In this document: in pieces, positions 44,522 through 53,438 of the stretch
Numbering within the stretch: position 1 is the first letter of the stretch
Layout: each line of letters starts with the position of its first letter
DNA from: Ignavibacteria bacterium
GTDB taxonomy: Bacteria > Bacteroidota > Ignavibacteria > OLB7
Direction of reading: 5' to 3'
DNA length: 64,000 nt
Assembly: GCA_020635205.1 (NCBI GenBank)
Contig: JACKAE010000004.1
Coordinates: 595,792 to 659,791 of the forward strand
The notes under the pieces: model-generated
What the model saw: the letters and a program-made list of their open reading frames with translations, nothing else
What the model was told of the DNA's origin: nothing
Database searches by the model: none
Translations under genes and position numbers: made by a program

Positions 44522-45315
44522 TCTCCTTTCCCCGCCCCTGTCACAATCTGCCCTTCCTTAGGCGAAGATGCCTTTGCATAGAGTCTGGTTGGAATGCGCC
44601 CTGCCTTGCGCCCCAACCACCCACTTTCAACCGCGAGCCTCATTGCACGAGCCATTGCTACTGGGTGGTGAGCACCACTTACGGCAGTGTTAAGGAGAAT
44701 TGCGTCGGCTCCGATTTCCATTGCCAACACTGCATCGGAGGGAGTGCCAATGCCAGCATCGATAATCATTGGTATCTCAATTTTTTCGCGGATAATCTGA
44801 AGATTGTACGGATTTCGAATTCCCATACCGGAACCGATGGGGGAAGCTAAGGGCATCACAGCAGCACACCCCATATCTTGAAGTTTTAGGCAGGTAATCA
44901 AGTCATCGTTGCAGTATGGGAAGACTTGAAATCCGAGTTTAACAAGCTGACTACAGGCGTTCAGCAATTCCTCTACGTCCGGAAGGAGTGTCTCCTCTTC
45001 TCCGATTACTTCCACTTTCACGCGGTCAACCTCAAGCGCTTCGCGGGCAAGTTCAGCGGTGAGAACCGCATCGCGTGCAGTGTAGCATCCGGCTGTGTTC
45101 GGAAGGAGATCGTATCGATCGCGGTCGATATAGTCGAGAATTGAACCAGCATCCCGATCAGCAAAGTTTAGTCGACGAATCGAGACGGTGACAAGCTGAG
45201 TTCCGCTGGCCTCCAACGCCTCGACCATGATCTTCGGGTTCGGATAGCGACTTGTGCCGAGAATCAATCGGGATTGGTACGATTTACCAGCAAGCTCAAA
45301 TAATTCCTGTTCCAT
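44518..45315 (-). CDS. thiG: Thiazole synthase ThiG
   Basis: The protein has about 265 residues from the ATG at 45315. It has 'LILGTSRYPNPKIMVEALEASGTQLVTVSIRR', 'DLLPNTAGCYTARDAVLTAELAREA' and the Schiff-base Lys in 'VDRVKVEVIGEEETLLPD', followed by 'PLASPIGSGMGI' and 'IIDAGIGTPSDAVLAMEIGADAILLNTAVSGA' (each the opening of a ThiG block). Two in-frame starts upstream are possible but less like the family. It condenses ThiS thiocarboxylate, DXP and dehydroglycine into the thiazole ring. Confidence 0.95.
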   Translation of the reverse strand: MEQELFELAGKSYQSRLILGTSRYPNPKIMVEALEASGTQLVTVSIRRLNFADRDAGSILDYIDRDRYDLLPNTAGCYTARDAVLTAELAREALEVDRVKVEVIGEEETLLPDVEELLNACSQLVKLGFQVFPYCNDDLITCLKLQDMGCAAVMPLASPIGSGMGIRNPYNLQIIREKIEIPMIIDAGIGTPSDAVLAMEIGADAILLNTAVSGAHHPVAMARAMRLAVESGWLGRKAGRIPTRLYAKASSPKEGQIVTGAGKGE

Positions 45316-45337
45316 AACTAACAAAGAAGGGTTCATC

Positions 45338-45418
45338 CCAACATAGAAGAAAAGAAGCGAGTCACGCAAAGTCGCCAAGGCGCAAAGAACGTGGGTGGAC
45401 TTCCAACATAGAAGAAAA
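45338..45418. repeat. Paired 16-bp direct repeat flanking a short insertion between thiS and thiG
   Basis: The 16-bp sequence CCAACATAGAAGAAAA occurs at 45338-45353 and 45403-45418. Between them lies a 49-bp stretch containing a low-complexity GCAAAG-rich core (CGCAAAGTCGCCAAGGCG) that resembles the dnaG-dcd intergenic stretch near 21870. The direct repeats could be the trace of a slippage or of an insertion. Confidence 0.6.
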
Positions 45419-45453
45419 AAAGTCCCTCCATCGACTCTACAAATTATAGAGCG

Positions 45454-45693
45454 TTACCCCCCCTGCATCGCAGTAATCACCTCAACGTGATCTCCGTCGG
45501 CAAGTTCAGTTTGCTTCCAATCCGAACGTCGCACAACGGTGTCGTTTACCGCAACGGCAATTCCCGGTTTCTCTGGATTAACCCCCTGTTCAACCATCAT
45601 CTGGTGAAGGCTCCGATGTGGTAGTTCAATCGCCTTGCCGTTCAGCGTACATCTGATCGAATCGTGCTGGATTGAAGGCTCTGATGCGTTCAT
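45454..45693 (-). CDS. thiS: Sulfur-carrier protein ThiS
   Basis: The ubiquitin-like protein has about 79 residues, with 'CTLNGKAIELPHRSLHQMMVEQG' near the start, 'GIAVAVNDTVVRRSDW', 'LADGDHVEVITAMQGG', and ends in the Gly-Gly needed for thiocarboxylation. The only ATG gives an N-terminal extension of about 12 residues, which makes the gene overlap the end of thiO by 68 bases in another frame. ThiF, which adenylates ThiS, is not visible here. Confidence 0.9.
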   Translation of the reverse strand: MNASEPSIQHDSIRCTLNGKAIELPHRSLHQMMVEQGVNPEKPGIAVAVNDTVVRRSDWKQTELADGDHVEVITAMQGG

Positions 45694-46792
45694 CTCTCTT
45701 CTCTTCAAGTATTTCTTCTGCGATAAGTTCAGCCGCAAGTGGGGCGAACAAAATTCCATGTCGATAATAACCGGTTGCAAGATACACTCCTTCCAGCGAA
45801 GTCTCCCCGAGCAGGGGTGCGTGGTCGAGCGAAGCTGGACGAAAGCCAACTGCCGACTCGACAACGGGAAGTTCGTAGAGTGCCGGGATAGTTTCCCAGG
45901 CTGCTTGGAGTGTTTCGTAGAGAGGGCCAAGACGAACCGCACTGTCGAACCCACGATCTTCGCTACTTGCTCCCACAATCAAGGTTCCATCTGATTTCGG
46001 GGCGAAGTAAACATCGGGAGTCCTAACAACGTGTTGAAGCAATGGCATTTCCGACTGATCGAGACGGAGGATTTGTCCTTTTACAGGACGAATCAATCGA
46101 GCAAGTTTTGGTTGAAGTGAGCGGAAGATGGCAAGTGACGCACCTGTAGCTACTACTACCCGTCGTGCAGAAATTGACTCATTCTCCGCTGTGACGATCC
46201 ATCCCCCCACACCCTGCTCGAGTGTCACCTCGCCAGCATCCTCTACAATACGAACACCCTGCACCTCACAGATTCTTCTCAGTCCCCGTAGCAGAAGTCT
46301 GTTATCTACTTGATGGTCACTCGTAGAAAAGAACCCTTCTGAGACTGTAGGCGAGAGATAGGATTCCAACTTTCGGCACTCGTAACCGCTTAAGGACTCA
46401 ACGGGAAGCCCAAGCTCACGTTGCTCATCGTGAAGGTGGTTGATAATACCGATGTGGTCACGTTCCACAGCAACCACTAAAGTTCCCTCTTGCCGGTAAT
46501 CAATCTCCATCTCGGCTTCACGTTCAATCATCCCCGCAAATTCTCTCCAAAAGCGCAGCGCTTCGCAACCGAACTCCACAACCTCCCTCTCCTGAAGTCG
46601 AGCCTCTACCATCGGGGCAAGCATTCCGGCTGCAACGCTACTTGTCCCCCCTCCGATCTTCCCACGATCAACTACGCAAACAGTCCCCCCCCGCAACGTG
46701 AGTGCGCGGGCAAGAGTTAGCCCAGCAATTCCTCCACCTACAATGCAAACATCCGTTCCAATCATATCTCTCTTCTCTCCAACTTCTCTCAC
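45626..46792 (-). CDS. thiO: Glycine oxidase ThiO
   Basis: The 388-residue FAD enzyme has the Rossmann motif 'VCIVGGGIAGLTLARALTLRGG' at the N-terminus, the DAO-family 'AAGMLAPMVEA' segment, and a C-terminal 'VGFRPASLDHAPLLGETSLEGVYLATGYYRHGILFAP' region. ThiO makes dehydroglycine from glycine for ThiG, the aerobic alternative to ThiH. It is the first gene of the thiamine operon. Its last 68 bases are also read as the start of thiS. Confidence 0.94.
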   Translation of the reverse strand: MREVGEKRDMIGTDVCIVGGGIAGLTLARALTLRGGTVCVVDRGKIGGGTSSVAAGMLAPMVEARLQEREVVEFGCEALRFWREFAGMIEREAEMEIDYRQEGTLVVAVERDHIGIINHLHDEQRELGLPVESLSGYECRKLESYLSPTVSEGFFSTSDHQVDNRLLLRGLRRICEVQGVRIVEDAGEVTLEQGVGGWIVTAENESISARRVVVATGASLAIFRSLQPKLARLIRPVKGQILRLDQSEMPLLQHVVRTPDVYFAPKSDGTLIVGASSEDRGFDSAVRLGPLYETLQAAWETIPALYELPVVESAVGFRPASLDHAPLLGETSLEGVYLATGYYRHGILFAPLAAELIAEEILEEKRDERIRAFNPARFDQMYAERQGD

Positions 46793-46850
46793 CTTTTAAT
46801 GTGACCTTTGCTTCACCTGTGGGTACTTATAGATGTTGCAACTAAATGAT

Positions 46851-46942
46851 GGTGTTTGAAAATTTCCAAGTAATCACCAGCTCACGCTAACACCCCACGG
46901 TTGGAAGTAACAGTGTAGAAACCTCTACAAGCATAACTTCCA
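46851..46942 (-). promoter_or_regulatory. Structured leader upstream of thiO
   Basis: Read toward thiO there is first a two-tier hairpin (46902-46942: TGGAAGT/ACTTCCA outside, TGTAGA/TCTACA inside, 4-nt loop) and then a second stem (GGTGTT/AACACC, 46889-46894 with 46851-46856). It is about 60-150 bases upstream of the start. It lacks the CUGAGA and other TPP-riboswitch boxes, so I do not call it a riboswitch. Confidence 0.4.
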
Positions 46943-47141
46943 GCCCTAAAGTTCACCCTTCAGTTGTTCCCTTCAAGGCAATTGTCACGCTCGAATATAG
47001 CCCACCTTACAGTGGGTTGAGATAACTGTCTGTATGTAGCACGTTTCGTTTCGATTGTCCGTCATGGGACGTAATTTTGGCTATAATTCCGGTACACCAC
47101 CAAAGCTCTGAATAGATAACTCAAACAGATCAACGATCACT
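46943..47141. other. Rest of the divergent region before the subtilase gene
   Basis: No open frame is convincing here. A small stem (AGCCCAC / GTGGGTT, 46999-47018) is present, and TATAAT at 47082-47087, 55 bases before the subtilase start, is a possible -10 element without a clear -35. Confidence 0.35.
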
Positions 47142-50036
47142 ATGGTATTTCGTTATCCCGTCTCCCGATTTCTCCAGTCTCTTCTTCTCCCCTTCTTGAT
47201 CGCGGCAATCAGCACATCTTCTACTGCCCAAGAGTTTGAGAAAGGAGTTCAAAACCCCGATCAAGGTATTGCAATCCCTGGAAAAATTCGCTTGAAAGTG
47301 GATAGAACCCACTTTACCGAAGAGATCGGGACAAAATTTTTCGGAACGATAGGAGAACATCTTCAGCTTTCAAAAGTTCGCCCTTGGCTGAACCGTGATC
47401 TGCTCCGTTTCGCTGACCAAAGTTCGCAGTTGTATAAGAGCAACGGGAAGGGATATGAATCGTGGGGAAACTCACTTTCCCGAATCATTATCGTTGAATA
47501 TGCTGCCAACATTTCTCCGTTACGGGCTGCCCAACAGCTTGCTTCCGTTGCTGGAGTGGAGTATGCAGAACCAGTCTGGGAACGTCGTATCTCCTACATA
47601 CCGAACGATCCAGACGTTAAAAATGCACGCCAGTGGTATCTGCCGGTGATAAAGGCGTTCGATGCGTGGGACGTTCTGCGTGGGGATGGATCGGTAGTGA
47701 TTGGCATAACTGACACTGGAATCGACCCTGAACATCCAGACTTACAAGGGCAACTTTGGACCAATCCCGGTGAAGAAGGTGAGAAGCGAAACAATGGAAT
47801 AGACGATGACGGCAATGGTCTGGTCGACGACTGGTGGGGTTACGATTTTGGGGGAACGAATGGTTCTTCAACCGACAACGACCCCTCCCCTTCAGGGGAT
47901 GAACATGGAACGCACGTAGCCGGAATCGCCGGGGCAATTGGTGACAACGATATTGGTGGAGCGGGCGTGGCTTACGGGGTTCGCCTCATGTCGGTCAAGA
48001 TTGGAATTGATGGGAATGATCCACCTCTTCCGGGTGACTTCGAAGGACTTCTCTACGCAGGAATAATGGGTGCCGACATTATTAACTGTAGCTGGGGTGG
48101 GCCTGGCAGTTCAATTGCGGAAGAGGAAGTAGTTACTACCGTCACAAAAAACCTCGGGAAGTTAGTTGTCTGTGCAGCCGGTAATAATGCGATAGATCAG
48201 AAATTTTATCCGGCCTCATACAGCGGTGTTCTCTCGATTGCCGCAACAGATCAAGAGGATGCAAAGTCAAACCTCAGCAACTACAACTATCGAGTGGACT
48301 TGAGTGCTCCCGGACAACAAATCTGGTCTACAATGCCGAACGGAGAGTATGGCTACCTGAGCGGAACTTCGATGGCAACGCCGATGGTTGCCGCAGGCGC
48401 AGCCCTCTTGCTGCAGATCGACCCGACTCTCTCCCCTCTTCAGTTAGCAGAAATCCTCCGCGCAACAGCCGATCCATTTAGTCCACTTGTTATTGGCGCA
48501 TACGAAAACAAGCTCGGTACTGGACGAATGAACCTGAGCCGAGCGGTGACCCAAATCAAGAAGATTCGATCTGCCCGTTTAACCTCTTACACAATTGAGG
48601 AGCCGGGAGGGAATGGCCTTATTGATCCGGGTGAGAGCGTGACGCTTCGGAGCACTGTCACCAATATCCTCGCCGATGCCGACAACGTGACGATGACAGT
48701 AGAGGTTGTCTCTCCCACGAATGTCTCCCTCACTCAGAACAGCCACAGCTTTGGAGCCATGGCAGAAAAGCAATCGGCTGTCACCCCCAACGGCAAGTTT
48801 GTGCTGCAAATACCAATTGATGTTCAGCCAGACACTCGGATTGTCCTAAAGACGACCGTGACTACAGCAGATAGATCGAACGTTACTTATCTCGAATTCA
48901 TTGTCTTCCCAACTTGGGGAACAACGGCCTTGAATAACATTGCGATCTCGTTCAACAGTGTTGGAAACGTGGGGCACGCAACCAACCGCCAAGAAGGGAT
49001 TGGATTCTATTATGGTGATGAGGGGAGCCTAATTTGGCATGGAGGACTGATGATCGGAACCAGTGAGACGAAACTGCCAGACGTGGTACGCATTGGCGCT
49101 TCGGATCGCGGAACAGGACGAGGCTTTCAATTGAAAGAGCCTTACCGCCTGAGCCGTGATGATGCAAATTCAGTTGAGACTGGACGGACAGTCTTTACCG
49201 ACCTCAACAATATCCTTGGCATCGAAGTAACGTTGACGACAAAAGAGTACGACAATGAGAATTATGTTCTCCTCTTCTACGAAGTAGCAAACAAGTCAAA
49301 TGCTCGGCTGGATAATCTTTTCTGTGGACTCTATCTCGACTGGGACCTTACTCCAGAGGGAACGAACGACCACGCAAGTTGGGACGAAGGGCGAAAGATG
49401 GGTTTTGTGCGGCACACTGTTTCGTCGGTTACCACACCAACAACCGGCATTGCCTTGTTAAGCGATCAAGCTCCGAACTACTACGCAGCAAATAGTCAGG
49501 GAGAAGAGAGCTATATTCTCACCGACTTCACCGACGCCCGCAAGTGGAACATGCTCTCCCGAGGAGTCTCCAAAGAGAATAACCCAACAACCGGAACAGT
49601 CGACGCAAGCATGACTATTGGAGGAGGTCCGGTTACTATCGAGCCTGGTGAAAGCGAAACTTTTGTCTTCGCTATGATGGCCTCAAACGACATTACAGCA
49701 TTGCAAGAGACCGCTGACGAAGCGCAAGAACAGTACGATTTTCTCGCCACGATCCCACCTGTTGTTGGAACAAATTCTGGAATTGAGTTTTCACTACTTC
49801 CAACCCTTTTCAGCGAAGAGACGAACGTTCTTCTAAGCCTTAAAAGTCGTCAACAGATTCGAGTAGAAGTTTTTAACGTAGCTGGAGAGAAGGTAAGAAC
49901 GATCTATGACGGCATTATGAGTTCTGGCGAAAACAGAGTGCTACTGAACGGGATAGAGTTGCCATCCGGCACATACATCGTACGAGTTGTTGGTGAGACT
50001 GGAACTGTAGAGCGAAAAGGGATCGTGGTTCGATGA
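47142..50036 (+). CDS. Subtilisin-family (S8) serine protease with T9SS sorting domain
   Basis: The protein has 964 residues and a signal peptide (ending SSTAQ). A prodomain is followed by the S8 catalytic domain with Asp191 (GITDTGIDPEHPDLQG), His in DEHGTHVAGIAG (about residue 255) and Ser in SGTSMATPMVAAG (about residue 408). An insertion with calcium-like sites (NNGIDDDGNGLVDDW) lies in the catalytic domain. The middle holds immunoglobulin-like and glycosidase-like beta regions, and the last 80 residues are a T9SS type A domain (RVEVFNVAGEKVRTIYDG, GTYIVRVVGE). Proteases like this are typical T9SS cargo in Bacteroidota. Confidence 0.93.
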   Translation: MVFRYPVSRFLQSLLLPFLIAAISTSSTAQEFEKGVQNPDQGIAIPGKIRLKVDRTHFTEEIGTKFFGTIGEHLQLSKVRPWLNRDLLRFADQSSQLYKSNGKGYESWGNSLSRIIIVEYAANISPLRAAQQLASVAGVEYAEPVWERRISYIPNDPDVKNARQWYLPVIKAFDAWDVLRGDGSVVIGITDTGIDPEHPDLQGQLWTNPGEEGEKRNNGIDDDGNGLVDDWWGYDFGGTNGSSTDNDPSPSGDEHGTHVAGIAGAIGDNDIGGAGVAYGVRLMSVKIGIDGNDPPLPGDFEGLLYAGIMGADIINCSWGGPGSSIAEEEVVTTVTKNLGKLVVCAAGNNAIDQKFYPASYSGVLSIAATDQEDAKSNLSNYNYRVDLSAPGQQIWSTMPNGEYGYLSGTSMATPMVAAGAALLLQIDPTLSPLQLAEILRATADPFSPLVIGAYENKLGTGRMNLSRAVTQIKKIRSARLTSYTIEEPGGNGLIDPGESVTLRSTVTNILADADNVTMTVEVVSPTNVSLTQNSHSFGAMAEKQSAVTPNGKFVLQIPIDVQPDTRIVLKTTVTTADRSNVTYLEFIVFPTWGTTALNNIAISFNSVGNVGHATNRQEGIGFYYGDEGSLIWHGGLMIGTSETKLPDVVRIGASDRGTGRGFQLKEPYRLSRDDANSVETGRTVFTDLNNILGIEVTLTTKEYDNENYVLLFYEVANKSNARLDNLFCGLYLDWDLTPEGTNDHASWDEGRKMGFVRHTVSSVTTPTTGIALLSDQAPNYYAANSQGEESYILTDFTDARKWNMLSRGVSKENNPTTGTVDASMTIGGGPVTIEPGESETFVFAMMASNDITALQETADEAQEQYDFLATIPPVVGTNSGIEFSLLPTLFSEETNVLLSLKSRQQIRVEVFNVAGEKVRTIYDGIMSSGENRVLLNGIELPSGTYIVRVVGETGTVERKGIVVR

Positions 50037-50054
50037 GGTTGCTACAGATGAGTA

Positions 50055-50843
50055 GAACATTGAATCAACTTGACCAGTTTTCGTGTTGACGCAGGTAATC
50101 TCCGCACTCTGCGGACGGCTCATCTCGACGGTCAGATACTTCGCCATTGCGCTGTTGTATCCATAGGCTGTTCTCCCATAGATATCGCCAGACTGCTTCT
50201 CCCACTCAGTAAGTTGGCTGATGCCGTCGTAGGTGTACTCCTGATTTAGGGGATACCCTCCACTGTGTGAGGAGGATTGATAGGTGATCTGACCACCAGC
50301 GTTGAAGATAAGGTACTGCGTGAAGAGATCACTTCCACCCTTCGTTGCCTTCAGCGTGTCGAGCCACTTTCGGGGTGAGTAGCGGTAGTCCACCGCGACC
50401 GAGACTGCCGGATAGAACATCGAATCGACTTGACCTGTCTTCGTGTAGACATAGGTAATCTCCGCACTCTGCGGACGGCTCATCGCGGCGGTTGGGTATT
50501 TTGCTTGTGCGCCGTTGTATCCTTTGAGTCCGTAGCCTGCTTCACTCAGCTTCGTCCAGACAGAATCGACCCGACCATTACCGTCATAGCCGTACCATGT
50601 GGCAAACTGGCGATAGGGATCAGCCACCGTCACGGCAATCAACTGGTTCATGGAATTGTAGGCATAGTAGATCGCATCGAAGCCGAGGTTCTCTGTGTAG
50701 CGGAGCAAGGCTTCCGGTCTGCCCCGTTCGTCGTAGCTGATGACGGAGAAGTGATACGGCTCTCCACCATGTTCGCGGTAGGCAACGGCAGCTTCGCGTC
50801 CCTTCAGGTTCCGCACCTTTCCGTGTGAGGCAAGGCTATGCCG
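50055..50843 (-). pseudogene. Rhs core remnant without tip (module 6)
   Basis: The minus-strand frame matches the core of the full-length rhs gene from about SLAPHGQVRNLKGREAAVAY through VWTKLSEAGYGLKGYNGA to GYDGISQLTEW, and then repeats part of it again (SAMAKYLTVEMSRPQSAEITCVNTKTGQVDSMFY). It then breaks off 20 bases past the subtilase stop codon. There is no start, no RFTS-DP hinge and no toxin tip. It is an Rhs-derived fragment left at the end of the array. Confidence 0.85.
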
Positions 50844-50862
50844 ATTCTAAAAACTGCACAAT

Positions 50863-51513
50863 TTACTTAGTAGTTTGATATGCTAGAGTAGAATCTCTCT
50901 TTCCAAACTTGGATTGTTCAAAACGTTGAGACCAATCCTCTATCATTTGCAAATTGCGTCCACTAATACTTATTACTATATACCGATCTCTGTATAGAGT
51001 CTCATACATCTTCTGATAGAAGACACCATTCATTACGAACTCTGACATCATTCCTTTCCATCTAAACCCTGAAAGTTCTACTGAAAAAGTTGAGTCCCAA
51101 TAATCAAAATTTCTTTCGCTAGCTAACCGAGTAAAGATATTATGTGTTTCTTGTGAAAACTCAAATCCTTCAGGATGACTTGTAACCGGATCACAGTTAA
51201 TAAATACTTTGACACTGTCATTATCCTTGACTGTAATCCACCTAGCAAGATTCTGTGTGCAGGTCTTTTCCATTGAGTTGCCGAAAGCTGCTTCATTACC
51301 TACATTTGCAATACGTACATACTCTGAAGAATCTAGCAAGAGATAGCTTTCAGGAAGTGACATAGACCATCCTAATTCTTCCTGTATAAAAACCCCTTTT
51401 TCTACCTTGCCTTCCGTTAAATAGTCACAGCCTTCATCTTGATGGCAGGAGGATATTATAAAGGAGAATCCTATGACTATTAGAACAGATTGGCAGTATG
51501 GATAGGTTGCCAT
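50863..51513 (-). CDS. Predicted immunity lipoprotein of module 5
   Basis: The 216-residue protein has a lipoprotein leader (VLIVIGFSFIISSC, Cys at about residue 23). No family is recognised; the mature part is a mixed alpha/beta protein ('FIQEELGWSMSLPESYLLLDSSEYV', 'RLASERNFDYWDSTFSVELSGFRWKG', then 'YRDRYIVISISGRNLQMIEDW' near the end). It starts 33 bases past the stop of the tip gene at 51547 on the same strand, exactly as the other module partners do. That position is the basis for calling it an immunity protein. Confidence 0.65.
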   Translation of the reverse strand: MATYPYCQSVLIVIGFSFIISSCHQDEGCDYLTEGKVEKGVFIQEELGWSMSLPESYLLLDSSEYVRIANVGNEAAFGNSMEKTCTQNLARWITVKDNDSVKVFINCDPVTSHPEGFEFSQETHNIFTRLASERNFDYWDSTFSVELSGFRWKGMMSEFVMNGVFYQKMYETLYRDRYIVISISGRNLQMIEDWSQRFEQSKFGKRDSTLAYQTTK

Positions 51514-51546
51514 ATAATTGTATATAAAAATGAGAATGTCCGTTCA

Positions 51547-53043
51547 TTAAAAATCGAACAATGACTTCACCTTGTTTGCAATTGTTGTTGCATCTCGTTG
51601 TGCATTTGATGCTGCTCTCTCTCTCATGATTTCTTCGTTTCTTTGTCTCATACGATTTTCACCCACTCCAAACAAAGTTTGACCGGTTAATATCGTTCCG
51701 TCTACTACATTCCCTGTTGAGATATAGGGTTGTTTTAATGCAACATTTGATGCTTTCATACTCCACCAAGCTGTACTATAGGTAAATGCCTGACCGACAA
51801 GGACTTGAGCATCTCCTCCTCTTCCTGCTTTATCTGATCCCAAAGCAGCATCTAAAGGAACTCCTACTAATATTCCGACTGAATTAGGGCCAACTCTTCC
51901 CGTAGGCATTTCATCACTACCTTTTACTATATTACTAAAAGCGTTGATTCCTGTACCCATATTAAGTCCTAAATCAGATATTCCAGTTGTCGCTAATACA
52001 AATCCACCTGCTTTTGTTGCACCACTTGGGTCTGGAGAGAGCAAAAGCGAAAATCCAGTAAAAATAGAAGAGCCTGCTCCTGCTATTCCCCATATAGAGT
52101 TATTCAACGCCAATACATTCTCCTTTGTATACTCACCCTCACTACTCAAAATAGGCGTCAATAAAAGATTTGTTGTAATTCTATTATAACCAATTATAGG
52201 GGATATTATATCACTAGTTTGAATAGTGAGTGCAGGTTGTCCCTGCATCCCCCCCGGATCAGTTACAGCCATCGGATTGTTATACCCATACTGATACGGA
52301 CTCCACGCACGGAACCCCTCCCATAACGGGTCAATGCTTGTAAATCGACCCTCTGCATCGTCCAGCTTTCGCACACCATTGTTGAACAGGCCATGCTCTG
52401 CATCTTTTTCCCTGCTGTTGAATCCTTGACGGGATTCGCTTCCTGCGCTTATCAAGTCGCCATACGGTTCATAGTCATGCGTGGTTGTGACTGTGCCGGT
52501 ATTATCAAGGCTGACTCTTAGTGAGGCGAGGTGGTCAGTAATTCGGTACTCTGTTGTACCATCTGGTAGTAACCGCAACCGGGCAATATCTTCACTGATA
52601 CCCGGATACTCAATAGCATAGGTCAGGTATTCTTCAGGATAGAGATAGACGTTACTTGCTGTACCCGTATCAGAGCAGAACCCAGCTTCGGTAGTCTGCA
52701 TCCCCTTCCACATACTCATCTGCTCCTTACTGCCACCGAGCAAATAATATGTCCACTCGTACCCCGGTGCGGTCACATCTCCCGCCGGAGTCAACCACTC
52801 CCGCTTTTGTTCCCGCTCCCCCATGGCGTTGTAGCGATACCGATGCTCCCACACGTTCGGGCCGACCGTGATGGTCGGGTCTTCTCGCTCGTAACTCCAC
52901 GGCAAGTTCCGCCAACTGCTGTAGCCGAAACGTTCTTCTTTCGTCAGCACGTTCGTTGAGGTGTACTGTTGACGGGTTGTCATCGAGCCGTTTCGGTCAT
53001 AGTCGTATTCAGTGTAGTCGCCACTTGGCTGCGTCACCTTCAA
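51547..53043 (-). CDS. Rhs-type tip protein with truncated core (module 5, hydrophobic tip)
   Basis: About 245 residues of Rhs/YD core (NGSMTTRQQ, ERFGYSSWRNLPWSYERE, YRYNAMGEREQKREW) end at the hinge GRFTSIDPLW...PYQYGYNNPMAVTDPGG. The remaining tip of about 235 residues (GMQGQPALTIQTSD...VKSLFDF) is rich in Gly, Ala, Ser and hydrophobic stretches (ISPIIGYNRITTNLLL, IWGIAGAGSSIFTGFSLLL). This suggests a membrane-inserting or pore-forming domain, which is inference. The tip has no known enzyme motif. The core is cut at its 5' end and includes a stop codon upstream. Confidence 0.7.
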   Translation of the reverse strand: MKVTQPSGDYTEYDYDRNGSMTTRQQYTSTNVLTKEERFGYSSWRNLPWSYEREDPTITVGPNVWEHRYRYNAMGEREQKREWLTPAGDVTAPGYEWTYYLLGGSKEQMSMWKGMQTTEAGFCSDTGTASNVYLYPEEYLTYAIEYPGISEDIARLRLLPDGTTEYRITDHLASLRVSLDNTGTVTTTHDYEPYGDLISAGSESRQGFNSREKDAEHGLFNNGVRKLDDAEGRFTSIDPLWEGFRAWSPYQYGYNNPMAVTDPGGMQGQPALTIQTSDIISPIIGYNRITTNLLLTPILSSEGEYTKENVLALNNSIWGIAGAGSSIFTGFSLLLSPDPSGATKAGGFVLATTGISDLGLNMGTGINAFSNIVKGSDEMPTGRVGPNSVGILVGVPLDAALGSDKAGRGGDAQVLVGQAFTYSTAWWSMKASNVALKQPYISTGNVVDGTILTGQTLFGVGENRMRQRNEEIMRERAASNAQRDATTIANKVKSLFDF

Positions 53044-53310
53044 TAACTGGTTCGGACCGACACCCGGTACGCTTGATCCACGACCGTTGTCGTAGTAGTC
53101 CTTCGGATAGGGTGTACTCCACCCATTGGCGATGTAGGTGAGGCTGTCCCGGTTGCCGACCGGATCGTAGGCGTAGAGTTCTCGTGTCCAGCCATAGATA
53201 CCACCATACTACTTCTTCCACTGGGTAAGCTGACTGATCCCGTCGTAGGTGTACTCCTGATTTAGGGGATACCCTCCGCTGTGGGATGAGGATTGCTTGC
53301 TGATCTGACC
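53044..53310 (-). pseudogene. 5'-truncated Rhs core with nonsense codon (module 5)
   Basis: The frame of the tip gene stays homologous to Rhs core upstream of 53043 (GQISKQSSSHSGGYPLNQEYTYD ... ELYAYDPVGNRDSLTYIANGW ... SSVPGVGPNQLLK) to about 53310, but contains one TAG codon (RC of 53210-53212) where the copy at about 57027 has CAG in WKKQYGG. Upstream of 53310 there is no Rhs similarity. The module core therefore cannot be translated as one protein. Confidence 0.75.
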
Positions 53311-53316
53311 GCAAAG

Positions 53317-53405
53317 GACTGGCCATTCAACCCTCGATCAGAGGTAACGCTGTGGGGAACGGGGTAGTTTGCCAAGGGCAATCGACCCTGGCGGGTGGCA
53401 AAAGC
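53317..53405. repeat. GC-rich palindromic element at module boundary (copy B)
   Basis: This GC-rich stretch lies between the module 5 core and the module 4 terminator. It holds a hairpin TTTGCCA (53368-53374) / TGGCAAA (53396-53402) with an inner AGGG/CCCT stem. A segment 'CCATTCAACCCTCGATCAG' is similar to 54560-54580, and the motif GATTGC...GCAAAC (minus strand) is shared with both palindromes in copy A at 54530-54900. Confidence 0.5.
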
Positions 53406-53438
53406 GGCGGGAACTCGACGGTCATCCGACATTCCGAA

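Noticed and set aside
46793..46942. TPP riboswitch upstream of thiO
   Set aside because: The hairpins there do not contain the CUGAGA box or the conserved ACC-UGAU and AGGGAA elements on the minus strand.
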